DNA of 21,419 bases. It comes from Zoogloeaceae bacterium (lineage in GTDB: Bacteria > Pseudomonadota > Gammaproteobacteria > Burkholderiales > Rhodocyclaceae). Within the stretch, counting starts at the first letter, position 1. Every line of letters starts with the position of its first letter. The translations under genes were made by a program, and so were the position numbers. The notes under the pieces were generated by a model. It ran no database searches. It saw only the letters and a program-made list of their open reading frames with translations, and was not told the origin of the DNA. The stretch lies in the NCBI GenBank assembly GCA_031259605.1, contig JAIRLE010000159.1, forward strand, positions 1-21,419, in the 5' to 3' direction. This document shows positions 14,108 to 21,419 of the stretch, piece after piece.

Positions 14108-15250
14108 ATGACCGAAAAAATAAAAGTCATGATCGTAGATGACTCGACGCTGGTGCGCCAGGTCATCTCCCAGATGCTCGAACGCGATTCTGACATAAAA
14201 GTGATTGCAACTGCGCCCGATCCCATTTTCGCGCAGGAAAAAATGAAGGCCGAATGGCCTGACGTGCTGATTCTCGACATCGAGATGCCGCGCATGGATG
14301 GCCTTTCCTTTCTGCGCCAACTGATGAGTGAACATCCGACGCCGACCATCATCTGCTCGCATATGGCGGAAAAAGGCTCGTCCGTCACGCAGGAAGCCCT
14401 GTCCATCGGCGCATTGTCCGTCATCGGCAAACCGCAGGTTGGCGTGCGCCAGTTCCTTGAAGAAACCGCGCAGGAATTCTGCCGCGCCGTGCACGCCGCC
14501 GCACAGGCCGCGCCCGCGCTCAAACTTCTGCCGCGCGCGGCGATCAACAAGGAAAGCGCCATCGCGCGCGCCGCCACCCTGCCGGCAGCCATTCCCGCCG
14601 ATCGCCCCAAATACACCGCGGACGTCATGCTGCCGCTTTCCAGGGGCGCCCTGCTCACGCCCACCAGCGAACGCATCATCGCCATCGGCACTTCCACCGG
14701 CGGCACCCAGGCGCTGGAAAAGGTGTTTACCCGCCTACCTGCCGACGTGCTGGGCATCGTCGTCGTCCAGCACATGCCGGAAAACTTCACTGGCATGTTC
14801 ACGCAACGCCTGAGCAGTCAGTGCAAAATCAAGGTGCGCGAAGCGCAGGATGGCGACCGGGTGCGTCCCGGCCTGGCGCTGATCGCGCCCGGCGGCAAGC
14901 ACATGCTGGTCAAGCGCGCCGGTTCGCAGTTCTGCGTGGAAGTGCGCGACGGCCCGCACGTCAGCCGCCACATTCCCTCGGTGGATGTGCTGTTCCGTTC
15001 CGTCGCCTGCTACGTGGGTGCCAACGCGCTGGGCATCATCATGACCGGCATGGGCGACGACGGCGCGACGGGATTGAAGGAAATGCACGACGCGGGCGCG
15101 CGCACCATCGCCCAGGACGAAGCCAGTTGCGTGGTCTTCGGCATGCCCAAGGAAGCCATCAAGCTGGGTGCCGCCGACAAGGTGATGCCGCTCGCCAGGA
15201 TTCCCGACGCCATCGTTGCCTACAGTCGGCAGAAGACAGAGGACAAATGA
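14108..15250 (+). CDS. cheB: CheB-type protein-glutamate methylesterase with receiver domain
   Basis: The protein is 380 aa. An N-terminal response-regulator receiver has the acidic pair Asp11-Asp12 (VDDS), phospho-acceptor Asp57 (LILDIEMPRMDG) and Lys in IGKPQVG. A linker of about 50-60 aa follows. The C-terminal methylesterase has the catalytic triad: Ser196 in GTSTGG, His222 in QHMPENFTGMF and Asp317 in TGMGDDGA. In chemotaxis CheB demethylates and deamidates receptor glutamates. No cheA, cheR, cheW or receptor gene lies in the window, so it may serve a chemotaxis-like pathway encoded elsewhere. The start at 14108 (MTEKIKVMIVDD) is set by the receiver fold, and the upstream in-frame Mets add unconserved sequence. 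The end RQKTEDK is written by the AGAAGACAGAGGACA micro-repeat. Confidence 0.92.
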   Translation: MTEKIKVMIVDDSTLVRQVISQMLERDSDIKVIATAPDPIFAQEKMKAEWPDVLILDIEMPRMDGLSFLRQLMSEHPTPTIICSHMAEKGSSVTQEALSIGALSVIGKPQVGVRQFLEETAQEFCRAVHAAAQAAPALKLLPRAAINKESAIARAATLPAAIPADRPKYTADVMLPLSRGALLTPTSERIIAIGTSTGGTQALEKVFTRLPADVLGIVVVQHMPENFTGMFTQRLSSQCKIKVREAQDGDRVRPGLALIAPGGKHMLVKRAGSQFCVEVRDGPHVSRHIPSVDVLFRSVACYVGANALGIIMTGMGDDGATGLKEMHDAGARTIAQDEASCVVFGMPKEAIKLGAADKVMPLARIPDAIVAYSRQKTEDK

Positions 15251-15363
15251 CAGGGCGCGCGTTTTGTGGTCTGTATTCAGTTGTCGCACGGCTTGTTCCC
15301 GCGGATCACAGACTACCGATCACAAAGACCGCATCCGCAGTCGCCCTGTGCTCTGTCCTCTGC
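15229..15363. repeat. Inverted repeat with micro-repeat arms between cheB and hemC
   Basis: The left arm at 15229-15257 (GCAGAAGACAGAGGACA, then ACAGGGCG) and the right arm at 15342-15363 (CGCCCTGTGCTCTGTCCTCTGC) are inverted relative to each other; the right arm's complement reads GCAGAGGACAGAGCACAGGG. The left arm includes the last codons and stop of cheB. It may act as a transcript boundary or be a small mobile element; no T-run is seen. Confidence 0.6.
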
Positions 15364-15407
15364 CCGTGCTATCGTTCATCCGTTTTCTGTTCCGCAAGGT
15401 TTTTCCC

Positions 15408-16340
15408 ATGTCCTCTCCTCTGAATATCGTCATTGCTTCGCGCGAATCCCGTTTGGCCTTGTGGCAGGCGGAACATGTCCGGGCGCAACTGGCGACGCTG
15501 CATGACGGGGCGCGAGTGAGTGTGCTGGGGATGACGACGCAAGGCGATCAGATTCTGGATCGGCCACTGGCGCAGATTGGCGGCAAAGGCTTGTTCATCA
15601 AGGAACTGGAGGCCGCCATGCAGGCGGGCAAGGCGGATTTGGCCGTGCATTCGTTGAAGGATATGCCGATGGAAATGCCGCAAGGGTTTTTGCTTGCCGC
15701 CATCTGCCTGCGGGAAAATCCGCTCGACGCCTTCGTTTGCCGCCGCTACGCCGCGCTTGCCGAGTTGCCGGCCGGTGCGATCGTGGGGACTTCCAGCCTG
15801 CGCCGGGAAGCGGTGCTGCGGCGGCGTTATCCGCACCTGGTCATCAAAAGCCTGCGCGGCAACCTCGATACCCGCCTGAAAAAGCTGGATGGAGGCCAGT
15901 ACGACGCCATCATTCTCGCGGCGGCAGGGTTGATTCGTCTGGGGCTGACGGCGCGCATCCGCGCCCTCTTGCCGCCAGAGGAATCCCTGCCCGCGCCAGG
16001 CCAGGGCGCGCTGGGGCTGGAAATTCACGCCGGACGCGCGGACGCGGCGGCTTGGGTTGCGCCCCTGCATGACGAAGCCACTGCCCATTGTGTGCGTGCC
16101 GAACGCGCCTTTTCCCGCGCCCTGGGCGGTTCCTGTCAGATTCCGCTGGGCGGCTACGCGCTGTTGCGGGAAGGCAAACTCTGGTTGCGCGGCTTTATCG
16201 CCAGCCCGGATGGACAGGAAATGCTGGAAGGCGAAACGCGCGGCAGACCGGAAGACGACGAGGCGATGGGTGCCGCCCTGGCGGAAGATCTGCGCCGCCA
16301 GGGCGCAGACGCCATTCTGGCCTCCATGGCCGGAACATAA
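15408..16340 (+). CDS. hemC: Porphobilinogen deaminase (hydroxymethylbilane synthase)
   Basis: The protein is 310 aa. It joins four porphobilinogens into hydroxymethylbilane in heme and siroheme synthesis. Family blocks are clear: IASRESRLALWQAEHV, GGKGLFIKELE, DLAVHSLKDMPM, GTSSLRREAVLRR, RGNLDTRLKKLD and the cofactor Cys243 in ALGGSCQIPLGG, which carries the dipyrromethane cofactor (Cys242 in E. coli). ATG 15408 gives MSSPLNIVIASRES, with AAGG upstream. It is the first gene of hemC-hemD-hemX-hemY. The 150 bp before it contain the right arm of an inverted micro-repeat but no clear promoter. Confidence 0.96.
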   Translation: MSSPLNIVIASRESRLALWQAEHVRAQLATLHDGARVSVLGMTTQGDQILDRPLAQIGGKGLFIKELEAAMQAGKADLAVHSLKDMPMEMPQGFLLAAICLRENPLDAFVCRRYAALAELPAGAIVGTSSLRREAVLRRRYPHLVIKSLRGNLDTRLKKLDGGQYDAIILAAAGLIRLGLTARIRALLPPEESLPAPGQGALGLEIHAGRADAAAWVAPLHDEATAHCVRAERAFSRALGGSCQIPLGGYALLREGKLWLRGFIASPDGQEMLEGETRGRPEDDEAMGAALAEDLRRQGADAILASMAGT

Positions 16341-16353
16341 GGCCGTTTTCGCC

Positions 16354-17136
16354 ATGCCCGCGCTTCCCCTGGAAGGCCGCCTGATTGTGGTCACGCGTCC
16401 GCTGGCGCAGGCCGAGGCGTTGGCGGCGGGCATTCGCGCCCAGGGCGGCGCGGCTTTTCTTTTTCCCCTGCTGGAAATTTCGCCCTGGCCGGACGATACG
16501 CCCTTGCGCGATGCCGCCGCCCGTCTTGCCGACTATCGCTTTGCCGTGTTTGTCAGTCCCAACGCCGTGCGTTACGCCTTGCCGCGACTCCTTTCCGCGG
16601 GCGCATGGCCGAAGACGACGCGGGCGGTGGCGGTGGGAGAAGGCACGGCGCGGGAATTGCGGACGGCAGGCGTGGAAGATTGCCTCTATCCGCGTCCGCA
16701 AGCGGATTCCGAAGCCTTGCTTTGTCTGCCGGAACTCTCCGAATCCTCTGTGCGCGACAACAAGGCCGTCATCTTCCGAGGAGACGGCGGACGCGAATTG
16801 CTGGCGCAAACCCTGACGGCACGGGGCGCGCAGGTGGATTTTGTTCCCGTCTATCAACGCAAGCGGTCGAACAAGGGATGGACGGAATTCCACGTCCGTC
16901 TGATTGCGGGCGAATTTGCCGCGCTGACGCTTTCCAGCAGCGAAGCCCTGCGCGCGCTCATGGAACGCTGCTTACCTGCGCAGACGGCGGCATTGCGGCA
17001 ACTGCCCGTGTTCGCGCCGCATGCGCGCATTGTCGAAGCGGCGCGCGCCGCCGGTTTTTTGCGGGTCATCATGACCGAAACGGGCGACGCTGGTTTATTG
17101 GCCGGGCTAAACGCTTATAATTGGCAGCCGTCATGA
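16354..17136 (+). CDS. hemD: Uroporphyrinogen-III synthase
   Basis: The protein is 260 aa and starts 13 bp after hemC. It cyclises hydroxymethylbilane with inversion of ring D. The sequence has the usual diverged HemD features: LEGRLIVVTRPLAQAEALAA, FAVFVSPNAVRYAL, AVGEGTARELRTAGV, VIFRGDGGRELLAQTL, VPVYQRKR and ALTLSSSEALRALM. The start ATG 16354 gives MPALPLEGRLIVVT; the open frame further upstream lies inside hemC and is not used. Its stop overlaps the hemX start (ATGA at 17133-17136), indicating translational coupling. Confidence 0.94.
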   Translation: MPALPLEGRLIVVTRPLAQAEALAAGIRAQGGAAFLFPLLEISPWPDDTPLRDAAARLADYRFAVFVSPNAVRYALPRLLSAGAWPKTTRAVAVGEGTARELRTAGVEDCLYPRPQADSEALLCLPELSESSVRDNKAVIFRGDGGRELLAQTLTARGAQVDFVPVYQRKRSNKGWTEFHVRLIAGEFAALTLSSSEALRALMERCLPAQTAALRQLPVFAPHARIVEAARAAGFLRVIMTETGDAGLLAGLNAYNWQPS

Positions 17137-18158
17137 ATATGAAAACCCAACTTCCCATGTTGCTACCGTCCGCGCGCCGCTATTTCTGGCACAACCCGTG
17201 GTTCTGGATTGTACTTGCCATGCTGGCGCTTTCGGCCTGGCAATGGCTGGAAACGCGCGCGACGCTTCTGGGCGCGCGCCAGGAATTGGCGCAACGCCTT
17301 GCCGATGGCGAACGGCTGATGCGAGAAAGCCGCGTACTGGCGGACAAGGCCATGCTGGATGCCGCTGAGTTGCAGCGCAAGTATGGCGCGCTGGAAGCCC
17401 GGCTGAGCGAATTCCAGGATCAGGCCAACGCCCTGCAAAGCCTTTACCAGGAAGCCGCCGTCAGCCGCGACGACGCGGTGCTGGCGGAAGTGGAGCAGAG
17501 CGTCAATATCGCCGTGCAGCACCTGCAACTTTCCGGCAATATCCCCGCCGCCATTTTCGCCTTGCAGGCCGCCGATCAGCGTCTTGTCCGTCTGGAACCG
17601 CGTTTTCTGGCGCTGCGCCGCGCCTTCGCGCGCGATCTGGAGCGCTTGCACGGCACTGCCTTCGTGGATGTGACGGGCATGAGCCTGCGGCTGGAAAATG
17701 TCATTACGGGGATGGATAACCTGCCCCTGGCGCTGGATAGCGTTCCCGCGCCGCCGCCCGCAACGGAAGAAGTGGATGGACATACCGTCTGGTGGCGCGC
17801 CTTCGCGCGGGAGACCTGGAAGGAAATCCGCGGGCTTGTGCGCATCCAGCGGCTGGATCGGCAGTCGCCGGAATTGCTCTCGCCCGATCAGAGCCGCATC
17901 CTGCGCGAGAATATCAAGCTGCGCCTGTTGAACGCCCGGCTGGCGCTGCTTTCGCGCGATCAATTGACGTTCCGTAACGAACTCGCCGCTGCGGAAGCAT
18001 GGCTGAAACGCTATTTCAATACCGACGCCAAGACGGTACAGTCCGCCCTTGCCCATCTGCGCCAGTTGCTTGCCGCCGAAATCGCCGTTACGCTGCCGAC
18101 CCTGCACGAAAGCCTTGCCTCCGTGCAAAACGCCAAGGCCAACCGGGAAAAGCCCTGA
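17133..18158 (+). CDS. hemX: HemX, membrane-anchored protein of the heme operon
   Basis: The protein is 341 aa. There is one membrane helix at about residues 22-40 (WFWIVLAMLALSAWQW), followed by a long coiled-coil-like region (about 41-110) and a large outer domain with the family's RLEPRFLALRRAFARDLERL and WWRAFARETWKEIRGLVRIQ blocks. HemX is often annotated as uroporphyrinogen methyltransferase, but this protein lacks an S-adenosylmethionine-binding methyltransferase domain. It probably helps organise heme synthesis at the membrane. Start ATG 17133 overlaps the hemD stop by 4 bp; ATG 17139 is an alternative. Confidence 0.9.
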   Translation: MNMKTQLPMLLPSARRYFWHNPWFWIVLAMLALSAWQWLETRATLLGARQELAQRLADGERLMRESRVLADKAMLDAAELQRKYGALEARLSEFQDQANALQSLYQEAAVSRDDAVLAEVEQSVNIAVQHLQLSGNIPAAIFALQAADQRLVRLEPRFLALRRAFARDLERLHGTAFVDVTGMSLRLENVITGMDNLPLALDSVPAPPPATEEVDGHTVWWRAFARETWKEIRGLVRIQRLDRQSPELLSPDQSRILRENIKLRLLNARLALLSRDQLTFRNELAAAEAWLKRYFNTDAKTVQSALAHLRQLLAAEIAVTLPTLHESLASVQNAKANREKP

Positions 18159-18162
18159 AATC

Positions 18163-19365
18163 ATGCGTAGTCTCATCTGGTTCGTCGTTCTCGTCGTCCT
18201 TGCGGTAGCCGCTTCCCTACTGGCGCATAACGATGGCGTCGTCCTGCTGGCGCTGCCGCCTTGGCGCGTGGAAATTTCCCTGACTTTCCTGATCGTCCTG
18301 CTGCTTTTGGCGTTTGCGTTGACTCATGGCCTGGCGCGCGCGATGGATTTCGCGCTGGCCTTGCCCGCGCAAGCGCACACCTATCGGCAAAAACATGTGC
18401 AGGCGGAAGGACAGGCCGCCATGGAAAACGCCATCCGCCTGCTCTTTGCCGGACGCTATGGCCACGCCCTGCGCGCCGCCGAAAACGCCTGGCGGATCGG
18501 ACAATTCGCCGCCACTGCCGCCCTGATCGCCGCTCGCGCCGCGCAGCGGATGCGCAAGACGGAAGACGCCGCCCTCTGGCTGGAACGCGCCAAGGCCGCC
18601 GATGTGGAAACCGCTGCCGCCGCGCACATGATAGGCGCGGAAACCGCGCTGGAAATGGGCGATGAACAGGCCGCGCTCGCGCACTTGCAGGAAGCACAGC
18701 GCCGCCAGGGCCGTCATATTGCCGCCCTGCGTCTGGAAATGCGCGCCCGCCAGGGAACTGGCGACGTGGAAGGCGTGTTGCGCCTGCTGCGCCAACTGGA
18801 AAAACGCGGCGGCATGTCGGCGGAAGCGGCCAGGGAAATCCGCCGCAAAACGCATCAACAGGCGCTTGCGCAACGGCAATCCAACACGGGCGAGCTGCTG
18901 GCCTATTTCCATGCCCTGCCTAAAAAAGAACGAACACCGCGTCTGGCGGAATCCGCCGCACGGAAATTGCACCACGCGGGCGAAGACGAGGCCGCCGCCG
19001 AAATCGTGGAGGACGCCATTGCCGAACTGCGCGATGCCGACGACGCCTTGCCGGATCTGACCGAACTCTATGGACAATTGACGGCAACGCCCGGCAGGGC
19101 GCTGACCGCCCGCATCGCCCACGCGGAAGCCTGGCTTGCCGCGCATCCGCAGGATGCCCATCTGCTGCTGGCTTTGGGTCGGCTGTGCATTCGCCAGCAA
19201 CTCTGGGGCAAGGCGAGGAATTATCTGGAAGCCTCGCTTTCCGTCGCCGCTAGCCACGAAGCCCATTTCACCCTGGCCTGCCTTCTGGACACACTGGAAG
19301 AAACCGATGCCGCCAACCGTCATTTTCGTCTGGCGGCAAGCGTTGGCGAGGGCGCGCCTTCCTGA
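18163..19365 (+). CDS. hemY: HemY, membrane-anchored TPR protein of the heme operon
   Basis: The protein is 400 aa, 4 bp after hemX. Two N-terminal membrane helices (about residues 4-22 and 40-58) precede helical repeat sequence of the HemY_N plus TPR type: AENAWRIGQFAATAALIAARAAQ, ALEMGDEQAALAHLQEAQRR, DAHLLLALGRLCIRQQLWGKARNYLEASL. This HemY is unrelated to the Bacillus protoporphyrinogen oxidase of the same name. It is conserved in beta- and gammaproteobacteria and thought to scaffold or regulate heme synthesis. ATG 18163 gives MRSLIWFVVLVVLAV. Confidence 0.92.
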   Translation: MRSLIWFVVLVVLAVAASLLAHNDGVVLLALPPWRVEISLTFLIVLLLLAFALTHGLARAMDFALALPAQAHTYRQKHVQAEGQAAMENAIRLLFAGRYGHALRAAENAWRIGQFAATAALIAARAAQRMRKTEDAALWLERAKAADVETAAAAHMIGAETALEMGDEQAALAHLQEAQRRQGRHIAALRLEMRARQGTGDVEGVLRLLRQLEKRGGMSAEAAREIRRKTHQQALAQRQSNTGELLAYFHALPKKERTPRLAESAARKLHHAGEDEAAAEIVEDAIAELRDADDALPDLTELYGQLTATPGRALTARIAHAEAWLAAHPQDAHLLLALGRLCIRQQLWGKARNYLEASLSVAASHEAHFTLACLLDTLEETDAANRHFRLAASVGEGAPS

Positions 19366-19439
19366 TGCCTTGCTTTTTTCGAAACGTCCATTTGGCATTT
19401 GGCATATTCCCTTTTACCCGGATGAACGAGGAGTCCGTC

Positions 19440-19676
19440 ATGGCCATCGATATGCGAAAAATCTACAACTTCTATCCCGTGGAACCAGCGCCGTCTCCCG
19501 ATAATCTGCCGGCCGACGGAGATTTGTACTACGAATGCCTGGAATGCAAGGACATCGTCAGTTCCGTCTCTCACATCCGGATTGCCTGCGCCTGTGGCAA
19601 CCTGAGCGGCCAAGGCGGCAAAACCACCGTCAAGGACCCCGCCAAGGTGCGCGTCATGCGCGGCAAGCTGAAATGA
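19440..19676 (+). CDS. Small four-cysteine protein, possible zinc ribbon
   Basis: The protein is 78 aa. I do not recognise a named family. It contains YYECLECKDIVSSVSHIRIACACGNL, i.e. Cys33-x2-Cys36 and Cys50-x-Cys52 with His45 between, compatible with a small metal-binding (zinc-ribbon-like) fold, though the second pair is spaced C-x-C. The C-terminal half is basic (DPAKVRVMRGKLK). The start at ATG 19440 has a strong GAGGAG at 19428-19433; an in-frame ATG at 19422 would lie ahead of this ribosome site and is less likely. It follows hemY by 74 bp, and its stop codon overlaps the left arm of a 30-bp inverted repeat. Confidence 0.75.
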   Translation: MAIDMRKIYNFYPVEPAPSPDNLPADGDLYYECLECKDIVSSVSHIRIACACGNLSGQGGKTTVKDPAKVRVMRGKLK

Positions 19677-19777
19677 CAGAAGGCCGAGGACAGAAGACGG
19701 AGCGCGTCATGCCAAACACGCGATACCTGAATATGGACACAAAGCGAGCGCTCTGTCTTCTGTCCTCTGTCCTCTGT
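19676..19777. repeat. Inverted repeat with 30-bp arms, AGAGGACAGAAGAC family
   Basis: The left arm 19676-19705 and right arm 19748-19777 pair at 26 of 30 positions around a 42-nt loop. The arms contain GAGGACAGAAGAC and GTCTTCTGTCCTC, the same unit found at the ends of several other genes here. It may be a terminator-like structure between the small gene and the symporter gene, but no T-run follows. Confidence 0.7.
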
Positions 19778-19800
19778 AACGATGAAAGGTAGGTTGCCTC

Positions 19801-21192
19801 ATGGATTTCCTTGTCGAATTTCTCGGACAACTTCGCGACCATGTCTGGGGGCCTTATCTCCTGATTCCGCTCCTTGTGGGCGCAGGCGTCATTTTGATGA
19901 CGGGTTTGCGTTTCATGCCTTTGCGCCGCATGCCGCATGCTTTTGTCGTCATGTGGCGCGGACGCAAGTCCCATCCGGAACACGAGGGCGAGATTTCGCC
20001 TTTCCGCGCCCTGATGACCTCACTGGCGGCTACTGTCGGTACGGGCAACATCGTTGGCGTGGCGACCGCCATTCTCCTGGGCGGTCCCGGCGCCGTGTTC
20101 TGGATGTGGATGACGGCGCTCTTCGGCATGGCGACCAAGTTCTGCGAGGCCACGCTGGCCGTCAAATACCGGGAAGTAACGCCGGACGGCAAATTCGTGG
20201 GCGGCCCCATGTATTACATCAAGAATGGATTGGGGCCGAAATGGAAATGGATGGCGACCCTGTTCGCCGTTTTCGGCATGGTGGCTTCCTTCGGCATCGG
20301 CAACATGACCCAGGCCAATGCCGTGACCGAAAGCGTCGTGAGTCTTGCCAGGACGCAACTGGGGATGACCCTGTTGCCGGAAGTCGTGGCGGCCATCTTG
20401 CTGGTTCTGGCGGGCGTCGTGCTGGTCGGCGGCGTCAGGCGCATCGGTCAGGTGGCGGGGACGCTGGTTCCCTTCATGGCGATCTTTTATGTGCTCGGCG
20501 GACTGGTTATTCTGGGCATCCATATTGACAAGGTACCGACCGCCCTGGCGCTGATCTTTGAAAGCGCCTTCACCGGACATGCCGCCGTGGGCGGTTTTGC
20601 CGGTTCGACGCTGGCAATGGCGATACAATTCGGTGTGGCGCGCGGGCTTTTTTCCAACGAAGCGGGGCTGGGCAGCGCGCCCATTGCCCACGCGACCGCC
20701 ATTGTCAAAAATCCGGTGAAACAGGGGTTGCTGGGGATGCTGGATCCTTTTCTGGACACCATCATCGTCTGCTCGATAACGGCGCTGGTGATTCTGGTTT
20801 CCGGCCAATGGACAGGCGTTGACATCAACAGCGCCGCCACCTTGACCGCCGCCGCTTTCAACAGCGTCTTGCCTTTCGGCAGCCTGGGTTCCTGGCTGGT
20901 GACAAGCGCCCTGGCGCTGTTCGCCTTCTCGACCATCCTTGGTTGGTGCGTCTATGGCGAACGCTGTGTCATCTATCTGTTCGGACACAAGGCGGCGCTG
21001 CCGTTTCGCATCATTTTCACGCTGGTGGTGCCTGTCGGCGCGTTGGCCGAGTTGACGCTGGTCTGGACGTTGTCCGATCTGTTCAACGGCTTGATGGCAA
21101 TTCCCAATCTCGTGGCGCTGCTGTTCTTGAGTCCGGTGGTGTTCAAACTTGCGCGGGAATTCTTCAGCGACCCGAAAATCCGGAATGAATAG
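19801..21192 (+). CDS. AGCS-family sodium:alanine (or glycine) symporter
   Basis: The protein is 463 aa with about 11 hydrophobic segments, an integral inner-membrane carrier that imports alanine or glycine with sodium. AGCS signatures are present: SLAATVGTGNIVGVATAI, GGPGAVFWMWMTALFGMATKF, the VGGPMYYIKNGLG block, GVARGLFSNEAGLGSAPIAH, FAFSTILGWCVYGERC and SDLFNGLMAIPNLVAL. ATG 19801 has AAAGGTAGG upstream. It is a single gene, separated from the small Cys protein gene by the inverted repeat, and followed by repeat family A. The exact substrate (Ala, Gly or Ser) is not set by the sequence. Confidence 0.93.
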   Translation: MDFLVEFLGQLRDHVWGPYLLIPLLVGAGVILMTGLRFMPLRRMPHAFVVMWRGRKSHPEHEGEISPFRALMTSLAATVGTGNIVGVATAILLGGPGAVFWMWMTALFGMATKFCEATLAVKYREVTPDGKFVGGPMYYIKNGLGPKWKWMATLFAVFGMVASFGIGNMTQANAVTESVVSLARTQLGMTLLPEVVAAILLVLAGVVLVGGVRRIGQVAGTLVPFMAIFYVLGGLVILGIHIDKVPTALALIFESAFTGHAAVGGFAGSTLAMAIQFGVARGLFSNEAGLGSAPIAHATAIVKNPVKQGLLGMLDPFLDTIIVCSITALVILVSGQWTGVDINSAATLTAAAFNSVLPFGSLGSWLVTSALALFAFSTILGWCVYGERCVIYLFGHKAALPFRIIFTLVVPVGALAELTLVWTLSDLFNGLMAIPNLVALLFLSPVVFKLAREFFSDPKIRNE

Positions 21193-21208
21193 ACGCCGGG
21201 TGCAGGCG

Positions 21209-21339
21209 CAGCAAAAATTAGCGACAGCCCTTCAGGGCTGTCGGTCCAACTCCATTGGCAAGGGGGTTCTCTCCCCTCGAGAATGGCTGCGGTCGAAACC
21301 CCGGCCGCGGCCGGGGGATCAACCTTCGCGCCTTTCTTA
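21209..21339 (+). repeat. Multi-hairpin repeat family A, copy 4, cut by an IS
   Basis: Begins CAGCAAAAATTAGCGACAGC and keeps the first stem CGACAGCCC/GGGCTGTCG. The second (CCATTGGCAAGGGG) and third (GTCGAAACCCCGGCCGCGGC) blocks follow. The sequence runs to CGCGCCTTTCTTA, where the other copies continue CGGGCGGGGTTTC; here it switches to the IS terminus GAACCTGTTCAAAG. The last 35-45 bp, including the ATGAA end, are missing within the window. Confidence 0.9.
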
Positions 21340-21419
21340 GAACCTGTTCAAAGTCTTTTAAGCAAAATGCCCAGGAAGGCCAAATGGATGAATTGCAAGC
21401 TGGTGTTGAGCAGGCGCTC
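21340..21419 (-). mobile_element. Insertion sequence end, probably IS5-like (continues beyond window)
   Basis: Starts with the terminus GAACCTGTTCAAAGTCTTTT, whose near-copy lies at 11972-11991 in opposite orientation. Immediately inside is the 3' end of a transposase frame on the minus strand. The family is suggested by the short C-terminal sequence and the arrangement of the terminus overlapping the stop. Only one end is present. Confidence 0.65.
21348..21419 (-). CDS. Transposase C-terminus (partial)
   Basis: The minus-strand frame is open to the window edge and reads ERLLNTSLQFIHLAFLGILL followed by KRL and a TGA at 21348-21350. The hydrophobic C-terminus with its stop inside the terminal repeat resembles IS5-type transposases. 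Only 23 residues are visible, so the family is tentative. Confidence 0.6.
   Translation of the reverse strand, partial: ERLLNTSLQFIHLAFLGILLKRL

Noticed and set aside
17116..17121. TATAAT just upstream of hemX
   Set aside because: Lies inside hemD and only 12 bp before the start, while hemD and hemX overlap by 4 bp; coupled translation explains the layout better.

Overview
The window reads like chromosomal DNA of a GC-rich betaproteobacterium, probably Rhodocyclales- or Nitrosomonadales-like. The grounds are the order hemC-hemD-hemX-hemY, the pair prfB-lysS with a classical RF2 frameshift site, an Atm1-type ABC exporter, a YgfZ protein and the general codon and GC character. The placement is inferred from gene content only. 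No rRNA, tRNA or CRISPR array was seen.

Layout. 1-1908: the 3' end of a Wadjet (JetABCD) anti-plasmid locus, holding the C-terminal part of the SMC-like ATPase JetC and all of the nuclease subunit JetD. 1909-2319: a spacer with a possible promoter. 2320-4158: Atm1-like ABC exporter. 4159-4516: repeats and the prfB promoter. 4517-7192: prfB and lysS (translation). 7193-7878: repeat debris and an ISAs1-type transposase remnant. 7879-8976: an unrecognised secreted protein. 9238-10324: iorB and a hotdog thioesterase, probably cotranscribed. 10624-11619: ygfZ. 11620-12190: repeats and a MITE-like element. 12191-13943 (minus): FHA protein and PP2C phosphatase, divergent from cheB (14108-15250). 15408-19365: tightly packed hemC-hemD-hemX-hemY. 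19440-19676: a small four-cysteine protein. 19801-21192: an AGCS sodium:alanine symporter. 21348-21419: the end of an IS transposase running off the window.

Most genes are ordinary housekeeping. The unusual part is the repeat content between them. Repeat family A is about 150-170 bp and has several hairpins; there are four substantial copies and one fragment, and its leading 9-bp stem is perfect in all four, with a compensatory base-pair change. Family C looks like a MITE whose termini resemble the IS end at the right edge. Family B is a hairpin-rich 'CTCTCCCGC' repeat. A short AGAAGACAGAGGAC motif sits at or over the 3' ends of five genes, giving three unrelated proteins a K/R-T-E-D tail, and twice forms one arm of an inverted repeat. 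The repeats touch coding sequence: one supplies the start codon of iorB, one the C-terminal tail and stop of the thioesterase, and one the apparent start of ygfZ. I see no convincing new multi-gene system. The repeat families and the small PP2C/FHA/lone-CheB signalling group are the best leads.
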